From: RGIG7179 sp051893555
Lineage (GTDB): Bacteria > Bacillota > Clostridia > Peptostreptococcales > Anaerovoracaceae
Direction: 5' to 3'
Assembly (NCBI GenBank): GCA_051893555.1
Contig: JBJFHL010000088.1
Location: 1 to 64,000 of the forward strand
DNA: 64,000 bases
In this document: positions 50,041 to 57,855 of the stretch, one piece after another
Numbering within the stretch: position 1 is the first letter of the stretch
Layout: every line of letters begins with the position of its first letter
Made by a program: the position numbers and the translations under genes
The notes under the pieces: generated by a model
Databases searched by the model: none
Told to the model about the DNA's origin: nothing
What the model saw: only the letters and a program-made list of their open reading frames with translations

Positions 50041-51663
50041 ATGAAAAAGAGCAGAAAATTATTGGCTTTGCTGCTGACGCTCGTCATGATCATGACGGCA
50101 TTTACGGCATGCGGAGGAAGTGATGGTGAAGCAGGCGGCGAAGCTGTCGAAATGAATGTTGCACTTCTCGGTGAAATCGTTCGGCTGGACCCTGCATTTG
50201 CCTATGACAATGATACCAGTGTTGTCATTGACAATATCTGTGAAGGTCTGCTTACACACAATGTAGACAATTCACTGAAATGCAACCTGGCGGAGTCCTG
50301 GGAGGCAGTGGATGATACTACATATGTATATAAGCTGAGAGAGGACGTTACATTCTCCGATGGTTCTCCGATGACTGCGGATGATGTGGTTTACTCCCTT
50401 CAGAGACATCTGGATCCGGATCTGGGGTCTTACATGAACTGGTTCTTTGAAAATGTGGGATCCATCGAGAAAACCGGTGATTACGAAGTAACCGTGAAAC
50501 TTACGCAGCCGGACGCCAACTGGCAGTATGTTCTGGCAACTTCTGCAGGAATGATTGTAAAGAAAGACTACGCAGAGGAAAAGGGTGAAGCGTTCGGATC
50601 TGCAGAAGGCGGAATCATCGGTACCGGTCCGTTTAAGTATGAAAGCTGGACAACCGGCTCCAAAGTCGTATTGACAAAGAATGAAAATTACTGGGATAAA
50701 ACTGCTACAACCAATGTAGATAAAATTACTTTTTCAATTATCTCAGACGATACGACCCTGGCAACTGCATTAAAGAGCGGTCAGATTGATATGTCTGTTA
50801 ACTTCTCTTCAAACCTGGTTGAAACACTGCAGGCTATGGACAATGTAACAGTACTTATTAATCCAAGTATGGGAATCCATTACCTGGCCTTCAACATGGA
50901 CAGAGAACCGTTCAATGATGTAAATGTGCGTAAGGCAATTGCTTATGCAATTGATCTGGATTCCATCATGGAAAACATTGTAAAGCAGACAGGAGAAAAA
51001 GGCGGTATGCTGCCAATGACGGATTCCCTGTTTACAATTGAGACGGAAAGATGGGAAGAATATGCAGCATCCTTACCACAGCATGAATACAATCTGGAAA
51101 AGGCAAAAGAATATCTGGCGAAATCATCCGTTCCGGATGGATTCTCCTGTGAGATTAAAGTAAATCAGGCCGATTCTCAGCGGTATGATGTGGCTCTGGT
51201 TCTGCAGAATGCTCTGGCAGAAATCGGAATCGATGTAGAGGTTGCAGGTGTAACCAGTGATGAATTGTATGCATATCAGTTCGGCAACGTTCTGGATGCC
51301 AATGGCGTGCGTGATTATGACATGCTTGTTGCAACCTGGGGCGCAGATTATCCAGACCCGGCAGCAAACTTAGATCCGCTTTATACGATTCGGAACATTT
51401 CAGCAGGCGGTTACAACTGTGCTTCCTACAGAAATGAAAAAGTTGATGAACTTTTAAATCAGGCACAGAGAAGCACCGACAACACCGAACGTGTTGACCT
51501 TCTGATGGAAGTTTGCGATATCATTGTAGAGGATATGCCTTATTACTTCTATAAGTATCCTAACCTGTTTGCCGTTATAAGTAACAGCTATGATTTCGGA
51601 GATATGAATATCGACTCCGCATGGGACTGGAACTTCAAGAACATGGTGAAGACGGAAGGCTAA
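50041..51663 (+). CDS. dppE: Peptide-binding lipoprotein (family 5 solute-binding protein)
   Basis: A 540-residue extracellular binding protein. A lipoprotein signal peptide (KKSRKLLALLLTLVMIMTAFTAC) has the lipobox Cys near residue 23, followed by a Gly/Ser/Glu linker. The mature part has the SBP_bac_5 pattern (LDPAFAYDNDTSVVIDNICEGL, YVYKLREDVTFSDGSPMTADDVVYSL). It delivers peptides to DppBCDF. AAGGAGG precedes the ATG at 50041. It is the last gene of the operon, before the terminator at 51722. Confidence 0.94.
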   Translation: MKKSRKLLALLLTLVMIMTAFTACGGSDGEAGGEAVEMNVALLGEIVRLDPAFAYDNDTSVVIDNICEGLLTHNVDNSLKCNLAESWEAVDDTTYVYKLREDVTFSDGSPMTADDVVYSLQRHLDPDLGSYMNWFFENVGSIEKTGDYEVTVKLTQPDANWQYVLATSAGMIVKKDYAEEKGEAFGSAEGGIIGTGPFKYESWTTGSKVVLTKNENYWDKTATTNVDKITFSIISDDTTLATALKSGQIDMSVNFSSNLVETLQAMDNVTVLINPSMGIHYLAFNMDREPFNDVNVRKAIAYAIDLDSIMENIVKQTGEKGGMLPMTDSLFTIETERWEEYAASLPQHEYNLEKAKEYLAKSSVPDGFSCEIKVNQADSQRYDVALVLQNALAEIGIDVEVAGVTSDELYAYQFGNVLDANGVRDYDMLVATWGADYPDPAANLDPLYTIRNISAGGYNCASYRNEKVDELLNQAQRSTDNTERVDLLMEVCDIIVEDMPYYFYKYPNLFAVISNSYDFGDMNIDSAWDWNFKNMVKTEG

Positions 51664-51721
51664 TCTGAATGTGAAGGGGAAATCAAAAAGTCCTTCTATG
51701 AAGATAAATAATAAAACCAGA

Positions 51722-51756
51722 GAAAACCGGCAGCTCAGTCAGGCTTGCCGGTTTTC
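51722..51756 (+). terminator. Terminator of the peptide utilisation operon
   Basis: GAAAACCGGCA/TGCCGGTTTTC 11-bp perfect stem with the T run in the 3' arm, 59 bp after the binding protein stop. Confidence 0.85.
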
Positions 51757-51791
51757 TTGCAAAAATTCACAAATAAAACATCAAGAAGCCG

Positions 51792-51819
51792 TTGACAACC
51801 GGGGAAAAAAGCGTATAAC
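51792..51819 (+). promoter_or_regulatory. Promoter of the glycerol dehydrogenase-like gene
   Basis: TTGACA, 16 bases, TATAAC, 65 bp before the ATG at 51884. Confidence 0.6.
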
Positions 51820-51883
51820 AGGAGACAGAAGCGCAGAAGAATGGATTTTGCGCAGAAAATCAGGAAAAAGGGAGGAAGAGAAT

Positions 51884-52975
51884 ATGGGAAGAATGAAACT
51901 GATGCGTGCCCCGCTGAAATATGTGCAGGGCAGAGACGCATTGCTGCAGTTCGGAAAAGAAACGGAAGACCTGGGGAGAAAGTTTCTGTTTATCTGCTCG
52001 GGAAGCGGCTATAAGTACTGCGGAGAGAAGATTGAAAAAAGCTTCGAGGGGATGGATGCCACGCGCCGCTATGAGGTGTTCGGCGGCATCAGTTCTGTGG
52101 GCGAAATTGAAAAAATGCGGGAGATCGTACGGGAGGACGGCATAGATGTGGTTGTAGGCGTAGGCGGCGGTTCCGCCATCGATACGGCCAAGGCAACGGC
52201 ATATTACGAAAAGAAGCCGGTCGCTGTCATCCCGACTGTCTGTGCTACGGATGCGCCGTGCACGGGACTTTCTGTCATCTATAATGATGATCACACATTC
52301 AACAGTTATCTGTTTTATCCGAAGAATCCGGAGTGCGTGGTGGTGGATACTGCAGTGATCGCCGCTTCTCCGGTGCGGTTCCTGGTATCCGGTATGGGGG
52401 ATGCACTGGGAACCTATTTTGAAGCGAGAGCCTGCGAAGCAGTGGATGCGCCGAGCCTGGAAAACGGTGGAATTACCGCTTCCGCCATGGCACTCTGCAA
52501 GCTTTGCTATGAAACGCTGCTGGAGTACGGCCTGCAGGCTAAACTTGCTTGCGAGAAAAAGCTGGTTACACCGGCACTGGAAAAGATCGTGGAGGCAAAC
52601 ACGTATCTGTCCGGTGTGGGTGCGGATAACGGCGGGCTGGCTGTAGCCCACTCCGTATACAATGGACTGACCGCACTGGATGAACTGACAGCCATGCATG
52701 GGGAGTGTGTTGCGTTCGGAACCATCGCCCAGTTGATCCTGGAAGCCGCACCGGAGGAGGAATTGATGGAAGTGATGGACTTCTGCAGTGAAGTGGGACT
52801 GCCTGTCACTCTGGCAGAAATGGGTATTACGGATCCTGCCCGGGTGATGATTGCTGCCGAGAAGGCATGCGCACCGGGAGAGACCATTCACAACATGCCT
52901 GGTGATGTGACGCCGCAGCAGCTTTTCGACGCGATGCTGGCAGCTGACCAGTTGGGACAGTATTATTTTGGATAG
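51884..52975 (+). CDS. gldA: Glycerol dehydrogenase-like iron/zinc alcohol dehydrogenase
   Basis: A 363-residue NAD-dependent dehydrogenase of the GldA group. The nucleotide-binding GVGGGSAIDTAKA is near residue 95, and metal ligands are visible as Asp in GMGDALGTYFEA and His in LAVAHSVYNG and MHGECVAFG. It oxidises glycerol to dihydroxyacetone or acts on related hydroxyketones. The ATG at 51884 follows GGAGG; a longer in-frame reading adds 71 basic residues that span the promoter and are not part of the family. The neighbours give no glycerol pathway, so the true substrate is open. Confidence 0.88.
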   Translation: MGRMKLMRAPLKYVQGRDALLQFGKETEDLGRKFLFICSGSGYKYCGEKIEKSFEGMDATRRYEVFGGISSVGEIEKMREIVREDGIDVVVGVGGGSAIDTAKATAYYEKKPVAVIPTVCATDAPCTGLSVIYNDDHTFNSYLFYPKNPECVVVDTAVIAASPVRFLVSGMGDALGTYFEARACEAVDAPSLENGGITASAMALCKLCYETLLEYGLQAKLACEKKLVTPALEKIVEANTYLSGVGADNGGLAVAHSVYNGLTALDELTAMHGECVAFGTIAQLILEAAPEEELMEVMDFCSEVGLPVTLAEMGITDPARVMIAAEKACAPGETIHNMPGDVTPQQLFDAMLAADQLGQYYFG

Positions 52976-53009
52976 TTTTGGACCATATAAAGAAAGATAT
53001 TCCAAGTGG

Positions 53010-53050
53010 AAAACTCCTGTCAGCCTGAAATGGTTTGGACAGGAGTTTTT
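53010..53050 (+). terminator. Terminator after gldA
   Basis: AAAACTCCTGTC/GACAGGAGTTTT 12-bp perfect stem followed by T residues. Confidence 0.88.
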
Positions 53051-53101
53051 CTGTTTGTTTTTTGGCAATAATATAAAAACAGCAGGTATTTCGGTGAAAG
53101 A

Positions 53102-53129
53102 TTGACTTTTTCATGCCGTGTGATATAAT
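53102..53129 (+). promoter_or_regulatory. Promoter of the antiporter gene
   Basis: TTGACT, 16 bases, TATAAT, 42 bp before the TTG start. Confidence 0.65.
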
Positions 53130-53171
53130 GGTCGAGTTGGGTTGAATTTGAAGTGTTTCGAGGTGAGTAAT

Positions 53172-54533
53172 TTGAATGAAGTGATAACAACAGTGCCGAT
53201 CTGGCTCTGTATTCCGTTTGCAGGACTGCTGCTCTGTATTGCTGTTCTGCCGCTGATCCTGCCGAAGTGGTGGGAAGAACATCAGTGGCTGGTTTCGGCG
53301 GCATGGATTGCAGTTATGGCTGTCACCTTCTGCATGGTTTACGGGGCAGGGAAAACTGCAGAGACTGTACTGGAATGCATCGTGAATGACTATCTGACAT
53401 TCATCGTGTTGCTGTTCGGTCTGTTCTGCGTATCCGGAAACATCACCATGGAGGGTGACTTCGCCGGTTCACCCCGGGTGAATGTGGGCCTGCTTGCCAT
53501 GGGAACTCTGCTGGCAAGCTGTATCGGGACGACCGGCGCCAGCATGCTGATGGTACGTCCTGTAATAAAAATGAACGCATGGAGAAAGAGAAAGAAACAT
53601 ATCATGGTATTCTTCATCTTCATGGTCTCCAACATGGGCGGCTGCCTGACACCCATCGGAGATCCTCCGCTTCTGATGGGATTCATGCGGGGAGTTCCTT
53701 TCTTCTGGAGTCTGAAACTGCTGCCTGTATTGTTGTTTAATATGGTGATTCTGCTTTTTGTCTTTTATCATCTGGATAAGCGGGCATATCGAAAGGATAT
53801 CGCACAGGGAAGGAAGCCGGATATCAGCAAGCCGTATACGGAATTTCGCATTGATGGACTGCATAACCTGCTTTTCATTGTCATGATCGTGGCAGCTGTG
53901 ATTCTCAGCGGGCTGCTTCCGACGATCGCAGCATTTCAGGATGAAGCCGGAAACGTCAGAGGCATTCATCTGCTGGGAGAAGTGGTGCTTACCTATCCTG
54001 CCATGATTGAGATTGTGATGATCCTTTTGGCTGCGTTTTTATCGTTCCGGACGACGCGAAAATCGATCCGGAAAAGGAACCACTTTACCTGGGGTCCGAT
54101 CCGGGAAGTCGCCGTACTGTTCATCGGTATCTTCATCACGATGCAGCCGGCATTGATGTTGCTGAAGACTTTAGGTCCAGACCTTGGCATCAGTCAGCCG
54201 TGGCAGATGTTCTGGGCCACCGGGGTGCTGTCCAGCTTTCTGGACAATACGCCGACGTATCTGGTATTCCTTACTACTGCAGGTACCTTGGGATTTGCCG
54301 GCGGGATCGCGACGAGCCTGGGTACGGTTCCGGCCGGTGTGCTTTCTGCCATCTCCTGCGGGGCCGTATTTATGGGAGCCAATACTTACATTGGAAATGC
54401 ACCGAACTTTATGGTGAAGTCGATTTCGGAGGAGAACGGCGTTATCATGCCGTCCTTCTTCGGATACATTCTGTGGTCGGCGGTATTCCTGGTGCCGGTT
54501 TTCCTGATAGATACAATGGTATTCTTTTTATAA
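53172..54533 (+). CDS. Sodium/proton antiporter-type membrane transporter
   Basis: A 453-residue membrane protein of the ion-transporter superfamily (NhaD/CitMHS-like), with about eleven hydrophobic segments. MGGCLTPIGDPPLL near residue 165 and SSFLDNTPTYLVFL near residue 370 are the two re-entrant loop signatures of this group. It would exchange Na+ for H+, which fits a cell that may run a Na+ ATP synthase. The start is TTG at 53172 with GAGGTGA upstream; an upstream in-frame ATG lacks a site. The next gene follows after 15 bp. Confidence 0.85.
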   Translation: MNEVITTVPIWLCIPFAGLLLCIAVLPLILPKWWEEHQWLVSAAWIAVMAVTFCMVYGAGKTAETVLECIVNDYLTFIVLLFGLFCVSGNITMEGDFAGSPRVNVGLLAMGTLLASCIGTTGASMLMVRPVIKMNAWRKRKKHIMVFFIFMVSNMGGCLTPIGDPPLLMGFMRGVPFFWSLKLLPVLLFNMVILLFVFYHLDKRAYRKDIAQGRKPDISKPYTEFRIDGLHNLLFIVMIVAAVILSGLLPTIAAFQDEAGNVRGIHLLGEVVLTYPAMIEIVMILLAAFLSFRTTRKSIRKRNHFTWGPIREVAVLFIGIFITMQPALMLLKTLGPDLGISQPWQMFWATGVLSSFLDNTPTYLVFLTTAGTLGFAGGIATSLGTVPAGVLSAISCGAVFMGANTYIGNAPNFMVKSISEENGVIMPSFFGYILWSAVFLVPVFLIDTMVFFL

Positions 54534-54548
54534 AGGAGGGAAGAGAAC

Positions 54549-55544
54549 ATGCAGAATGATCGTGAAAAGTACAGAGAAATCGCCAGCCGCATCTATGACC
54601 TGGATGGGGAGGTGTACGAGTGCGTAGGATCTTCCCTGGGCCGGGCTTTTACCGGAGAGCGGGAAGCGACGATCCGCGCCCTGAGTATGCTGATGTATAC
54701 GAAACCGGATGGACATCTGCTTCGAAATGAGCTGGCACTGATCAGTAATATGGCGCGGACCATTGAGGATAAAGCAGAACGAAAACGGCTGATGATCGAA
54801 TATGATAACATTCTGAAAGAAATATCCACGCTTCCCAACGTCTTCGGCAAGGTGGATATTCTGGATAAAGACCGAATTCAGCTGAATCCGGTGCCGAAAA
54901 ACCCGAGGATGTCCAGTCAGGACCATCTGGTGATCTGCATCAGCCGAACCCAGGGCAGTGCAGGCAATGACATCGGATTTGCGCTGGCAGATCAGCTGAA
55001 GATCAACTATTATGATGCGGAGATCTTCCAGCAGGTACTGCAGCGGCTGGAGGCAGAAAAGGATGGCGTGCAGGATGCAGAAAGCTTCACGGAGTTTGAC
55101 CGGTACAGCAAGCCACCCCGGGTAAGCCTGAAGGAGAAAATGCGGCAGTTCAACCGGTATCACGGACTCAGCAAACAGGACGCCGTATTCTTCAATATGA
55201 GCGACCTGATCTGCAGTCTGGCACGGACAGAGGACTGCATCATCATGGGCCGGTGTGCCGACGTGATCCTGATGAACAACTTTATTCCGCACATCAGCCT
55301 GTTTATCAGTGCACCGTTTGAAATGCGGGTGGAATACATTATGGGAACCAGAAATATGAATCTGAAAGAAGCCACCCGGTTCCTGAAGAGAATGGACCGA
55401 CAGCATCGGAAATACTATGAGTTTTATGCCAACGATGTGTGGGGAAAGCCGGAAAACTATGATCTCTGCATCAACAGCGCAAACTACGGCATGCAGGAAA
55501 CCATTGACATCATCAAACGACTGCTGGACCAGCAGAGGCAATAA
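54549..55544 (+). CDS. Cytidylate kinase-like protein with N-terminal extension
   Basis: A 331-residue protein whose C-terminal about 200 residues belong to the cytidylate-kinase-like family (ISRTQGSAGNDIGFALADQL; IIMGRCADVIL; HISLFISAPFEMRVEYIM; Y-Y-E-F-Y-A-N-D). The normal P-loop GxxGxGKS is replaced by RTQGSAGND, as is usual in this group. The N-terminal about 125 residues are helical and unassigned. The function of this family is not established. It is co-transcribed with the antiporter 15 bp upstream. Confidence 0.8.
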   Translation: MQNDREKYREIASRIYDLDGEVYECVGSSLGRAFTGEREATIRALSMLMYTKPDGHLLRNELALISNMARTIEDKAERKRLMIEYDNILKEISTLPNVFGKVDILDKDRIQLNPVPKNPRMSSQDHLVICISRTQGSAGNDIGFALADQLKINYYDAEIFQQVLQRLEAEKDGVQDAESFTEFDRYSKPPRVSLKEKMRQFNRYHGLSKQDAVFFNMSDLICSLARTEDCIIMGRCADVILMNNFIPHISLFISAPFEMRVEYIMGTRNMNLKEATRFLKRMDRQHRKYYEFYANDVWGKPENYDLCINSANYGMQETIDIIKRLLDQQRQ

Positions 55545-55559
55545 TAAATGAACGAAAAA

Positions 55560-55606
55560 ATACCAGAGAGTACCCCGGCGATCAGGGGATATCTCTGGTA
55601 TCTGTG
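55560..55606 (+). terminator. Terminator after the cytidylate kinase-like gene
   Basis: ATACCAGAGA/TCTCTGGTAT 10-bp perfect stem followed by CTGTGTTTTT. The flavodiiron gene ends immediately beyond it on the other strand, so it probably serves both. Confidence 0.8.
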
Positions 55607-55609
55607 TTT

Positions 55610-57478
55610 TTAGCCTATTTTTTCGAAATCTTCGGCACCGTGTTTGCAGAGCGGACAGATGAAGTCAGCAGGCAGATCCTCGCCTTCATACACATATCCG
55701 CAGATCTTGCAGACCCAGCCGGTCTTTTCTTCTTCAATCTTTGGCTGCGGCTTTGGTTTGATGTGCGCGAAATAATATGCATAGGTTACGGATGGATCCG
55801 GTGACAAAATCTGTGCTTCTGTCACTTCAGCAATGAACAGGGTGTGGGTGCCGTAGTCGTGTGCATCGATGACCTTGGCAGACATGAATGCATTGACGCC
55901 TTTGGTCACATAATACAGTCCGTTGGCACTACGTTCTGCATACTGCTCAAATCCGGCGAATTTTTCGGTATCTCTTCCGCTGGCGAAACCAAACCGCTTG
56001 AAGGTATCGAATTCTGCCTTTTCGGACAGTACGGAAATGTTGAATACGCCAGTCTTCATGATCATGTCATGGGTGTAGTTGGCTTTGTTTACGGCGATGT
56101 TGATCCGGTTCGGTTTGCTGGTCAGCTGTGCTGCCGTATTGATGATGCAGCCGTTATCCTTGTCACCGTCTTTGGCAGTGAGAACAAACAGACCGTAGGA
56201 GAACTTGAACATGGCATCGTTATCGATGGTTCCGGTCGTAACTTCCACACCGGTTTCTGCCTTGGCAGGCCGTTCGAACTTCGGAATGGTAGCAGAAACC
56301 GCGTCAACCAGCGCATCGATTTCTGCAAGCTGTTCTTCCCGCAGGGAGGATTTCAGTGTGATGGTATTATCCAGAATGGTCATGTTCTGGCATCCGGAGA
56401 GGATCTCGCGCATCAGTCCGCCGCTGGTCGGTGCCCAGGAACCGTTTTCCACCAGGGCAACGGTGCGGTTCTGAATGTTATGTGCAGCCAGATCGTGGAG
56501 CAGTTCTTCCATGGAAACGAAAATTCCTGCATTGTAGGTGGTGGAAGCGAAAATCAGATGGCTCCATTTAAATGCAGCAGAAACGATTTCACTGGCCGGT
56601 GTAACGGATACATCGTACATCACGGTACGGATTCCTTTTTCCCGCAGGCGGCTGGAAATGATCTCTGCAGTATTCTCTGTATTTCCGTATACGGATGCAT
56701 AGGCAATCATTACTCCGTTTTCTTCCGGTGTGTAAGTACTCCATTTTACATATTTATCGAAGTAGTCTTCAATGCCTGCTCTCCAGACGAAGCCGTGAAG
56801 CGGGCAGATCATCTTGATATCCAGACCATGGGCCTTTTTCAGCAGGGCCTGTACCTGCATGCCGTATTTCCCTACGATGTTGGTGTAGTAACGGCGGGCT
56901 TCATCCATATAGTCATGATTGAAGTCCACTTCATCGGCGAAAATAGCACCGTTCAATGCACCGAAGGTACCGAAGGCGTCGGCGGAGAAGAGAATTTTAT
57001 CCGTTGCATCATATGTAACCATAACTTCCGGCCAGTGAACCATCGGTGCCATGAAGAACTGGAGACTGTGACGTCCCGTATTCATAGTGGTACCTTCCTT
57101 CACGACGAAGGCCTTTTTGGAAATGTCCAGATGGAAGAACTGGTCAATCATGGTAACAATTTTCTCGTTGCAGGCAATTTTCACATCCGGGTAGCGAAGC
57201 AGAAGTTCTGCCAGCGTAGCGGAGTGATCCGGCTCCATGTGCTGAATCACCAGAAAGTCCAGATGACGTCCGCCAAGGGCGTACTCCAGATTCTGAAAGA
57301 ATTTGTCGCTTACCGCTTTATCTACTGTATCAAATAATACGGTAGTTTCGTCCAGAAGCAGATAGGAGTTATAGGACACACCATCCGGTACCGAATATAC
57401 GCCTTCAAACATGGCCAGACGCCGGTCATTGGCACCGACCCAGATCAAGTCATCAAGTATTTTTTTCGTGCAGTGCAT
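55610..57478 (-). CDS. Four-domain flavodiiron protein (diiron, flavodoxin, flavin reductase, rubredoxin)
   Basis: A 622-residue oxygen- or nitric-oxide-reducing enzyme. The diiron beta-lactamase-like domain (1 to about 250) has the ligand motif H-M-E-P-D-H, with later His in HWPEVM and PLHGF. A flavodoxin domain (about 255-400) starts with IAYASVYGNTENTA, and a flavin reductase-like domain (about 420-570) follows. A C-terminal rubredoxin has two C-x2-C pairs (CKICGYVYEG, CPLCKHG). With its own electron-transfer domains it can take electrons from NAD(P)H or ferredoxin carriers and detoxify O2 in an anaerobe. AAAGGAGG precedes the ATG. The leader upstream has terminator-like and structured elements. 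Confidence 0.95.
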   Translation of the reverse strand: MHCTKKILDDLIWVGANDRRLAMFEGVYSVPDGVSYNSYLLLDETTVLFDTVDKAVSDKFFQNLEYALGGRHLDFLVIQHMEPDHSATLAELLLRYPDVKIACNEKIVTMIDQFFHLDISKKAFVVKEGTTMNTGRHSLQFFMAPMVHWPEVMVTYDATDKILFSADAFGTFGALNGAIFADEVDFNHDYMDEARRYYTNIVGKYGMQVQALLKKAHGLDIKMICPLHGFVWRAGIEDYFDKYVKWSTYTPEENGVMIAYASVYGNTENTAEIISSRLREKGIRTVMYDVSVTPASEIVSAAFKWSHLIFASTTYNAGIFVSMEELLHDLAAHNIQNRTVALVENGSWAPTSGGLMREILSGCQNMTILDNTITLKSSLREEQLAEIDALVDAVSATIPKFERPAKAETGVEVTTGTIDNDAMFKFSYGLFVLTAKDGDKDNGCIINTAAQLTSKPNRINIAVNKANYTHDMIMKTGVFNISVLSEKAEFDTFKRFGFASGRDTEKFAGFEQYAERSANGLYYVTKGVNAFMSAKVIDAHDYGTHTLFIAEVTEAQILSPDPSVTYAYYFAHIKPKPQPKIEEEKTGWVCKICGYVYEGEDLPADFICPLCKHGAEDFEKIG

Positions 57479-57562
57479 AATGGGAAACCTCCTTTATCTA
57501 TTGACAAAATATAAACACTTTGTTCTGTAAGTATATTGTACACTTTTTAGCGGGAAATAACC

Positions 57563-57701
57563 AGCAAAAAAGCAAAATCCCCCGATATTTATCGGAGGAC
57601 TGCCCGCTTCGAACTGCCGTGATACAGCAGCCCGGGCGCGAATGGGTGTATTATAATGTTATGGGTGGGTGATAAAGAATTCGCGTGCTCGCGAATTTTT
57701 A
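57563..57701 (-). ncRNA. Candidate structured small RNA or leader upstream of the flavodiiron gene
   Basis: On the minus strand a transcript of about 135-140 bases would start near 57701. In order it holds a perfect hairpin AATTCGCG-AGCA-CGCGAATT; a two-tier stem GCCCG/CGGGC enclosing CTGCTG-TATCA-CGGCAG; and a terminator CCGATA-AA-TATCGG with G/C flanks, followed by TTTTGCTTTTTT. No ORF of note lies inside. It ends 84 bases before the flavodiiron ATG, so it may be a free-standing RNA or an attenuating leader. It matches no riboswitch class that I recognise. Confidence 0.55.
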
Positions 57702-57708
57702 CGCATAT

Positions 57709-57737
57709 AATATACTCCAGAAAGTGGATTTTGTCAA
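57709..57737 (-). promoter_or_regulatory. Promoter of the candidate RNA
   Basis: Minus strand TTGACA (57732-57737), exactly 17 bases, TATATT (57709-57714). Confidence 0.65.
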
Positions 57738-57855
57738 TAGATAACAGAAAAAAAGGAAAACGTTCATATGTGATAACAAAAAAGGTCCGATTTACATTTC
57801 TGCAGAATCGTAGTAGAATGAATATAGATAAGAAACCTGCAGGGGGAAAGTGGAA

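Noticed and set aside
51671..51883. 71-codon upstream extension of the glycerol dehydrogenase-like gene
   Set aside because: It spans the operon terminator and the TTGACA/TATAAC promoter; the ATG at 51884 has a proper ribosome site and gives normal family length.
57600..57640. tRNA-like TTCGAA motif
   Set aside because: No acceptor stem, anticodon arm or correct spacing; it fits better as the central stem of the candidate RNA.
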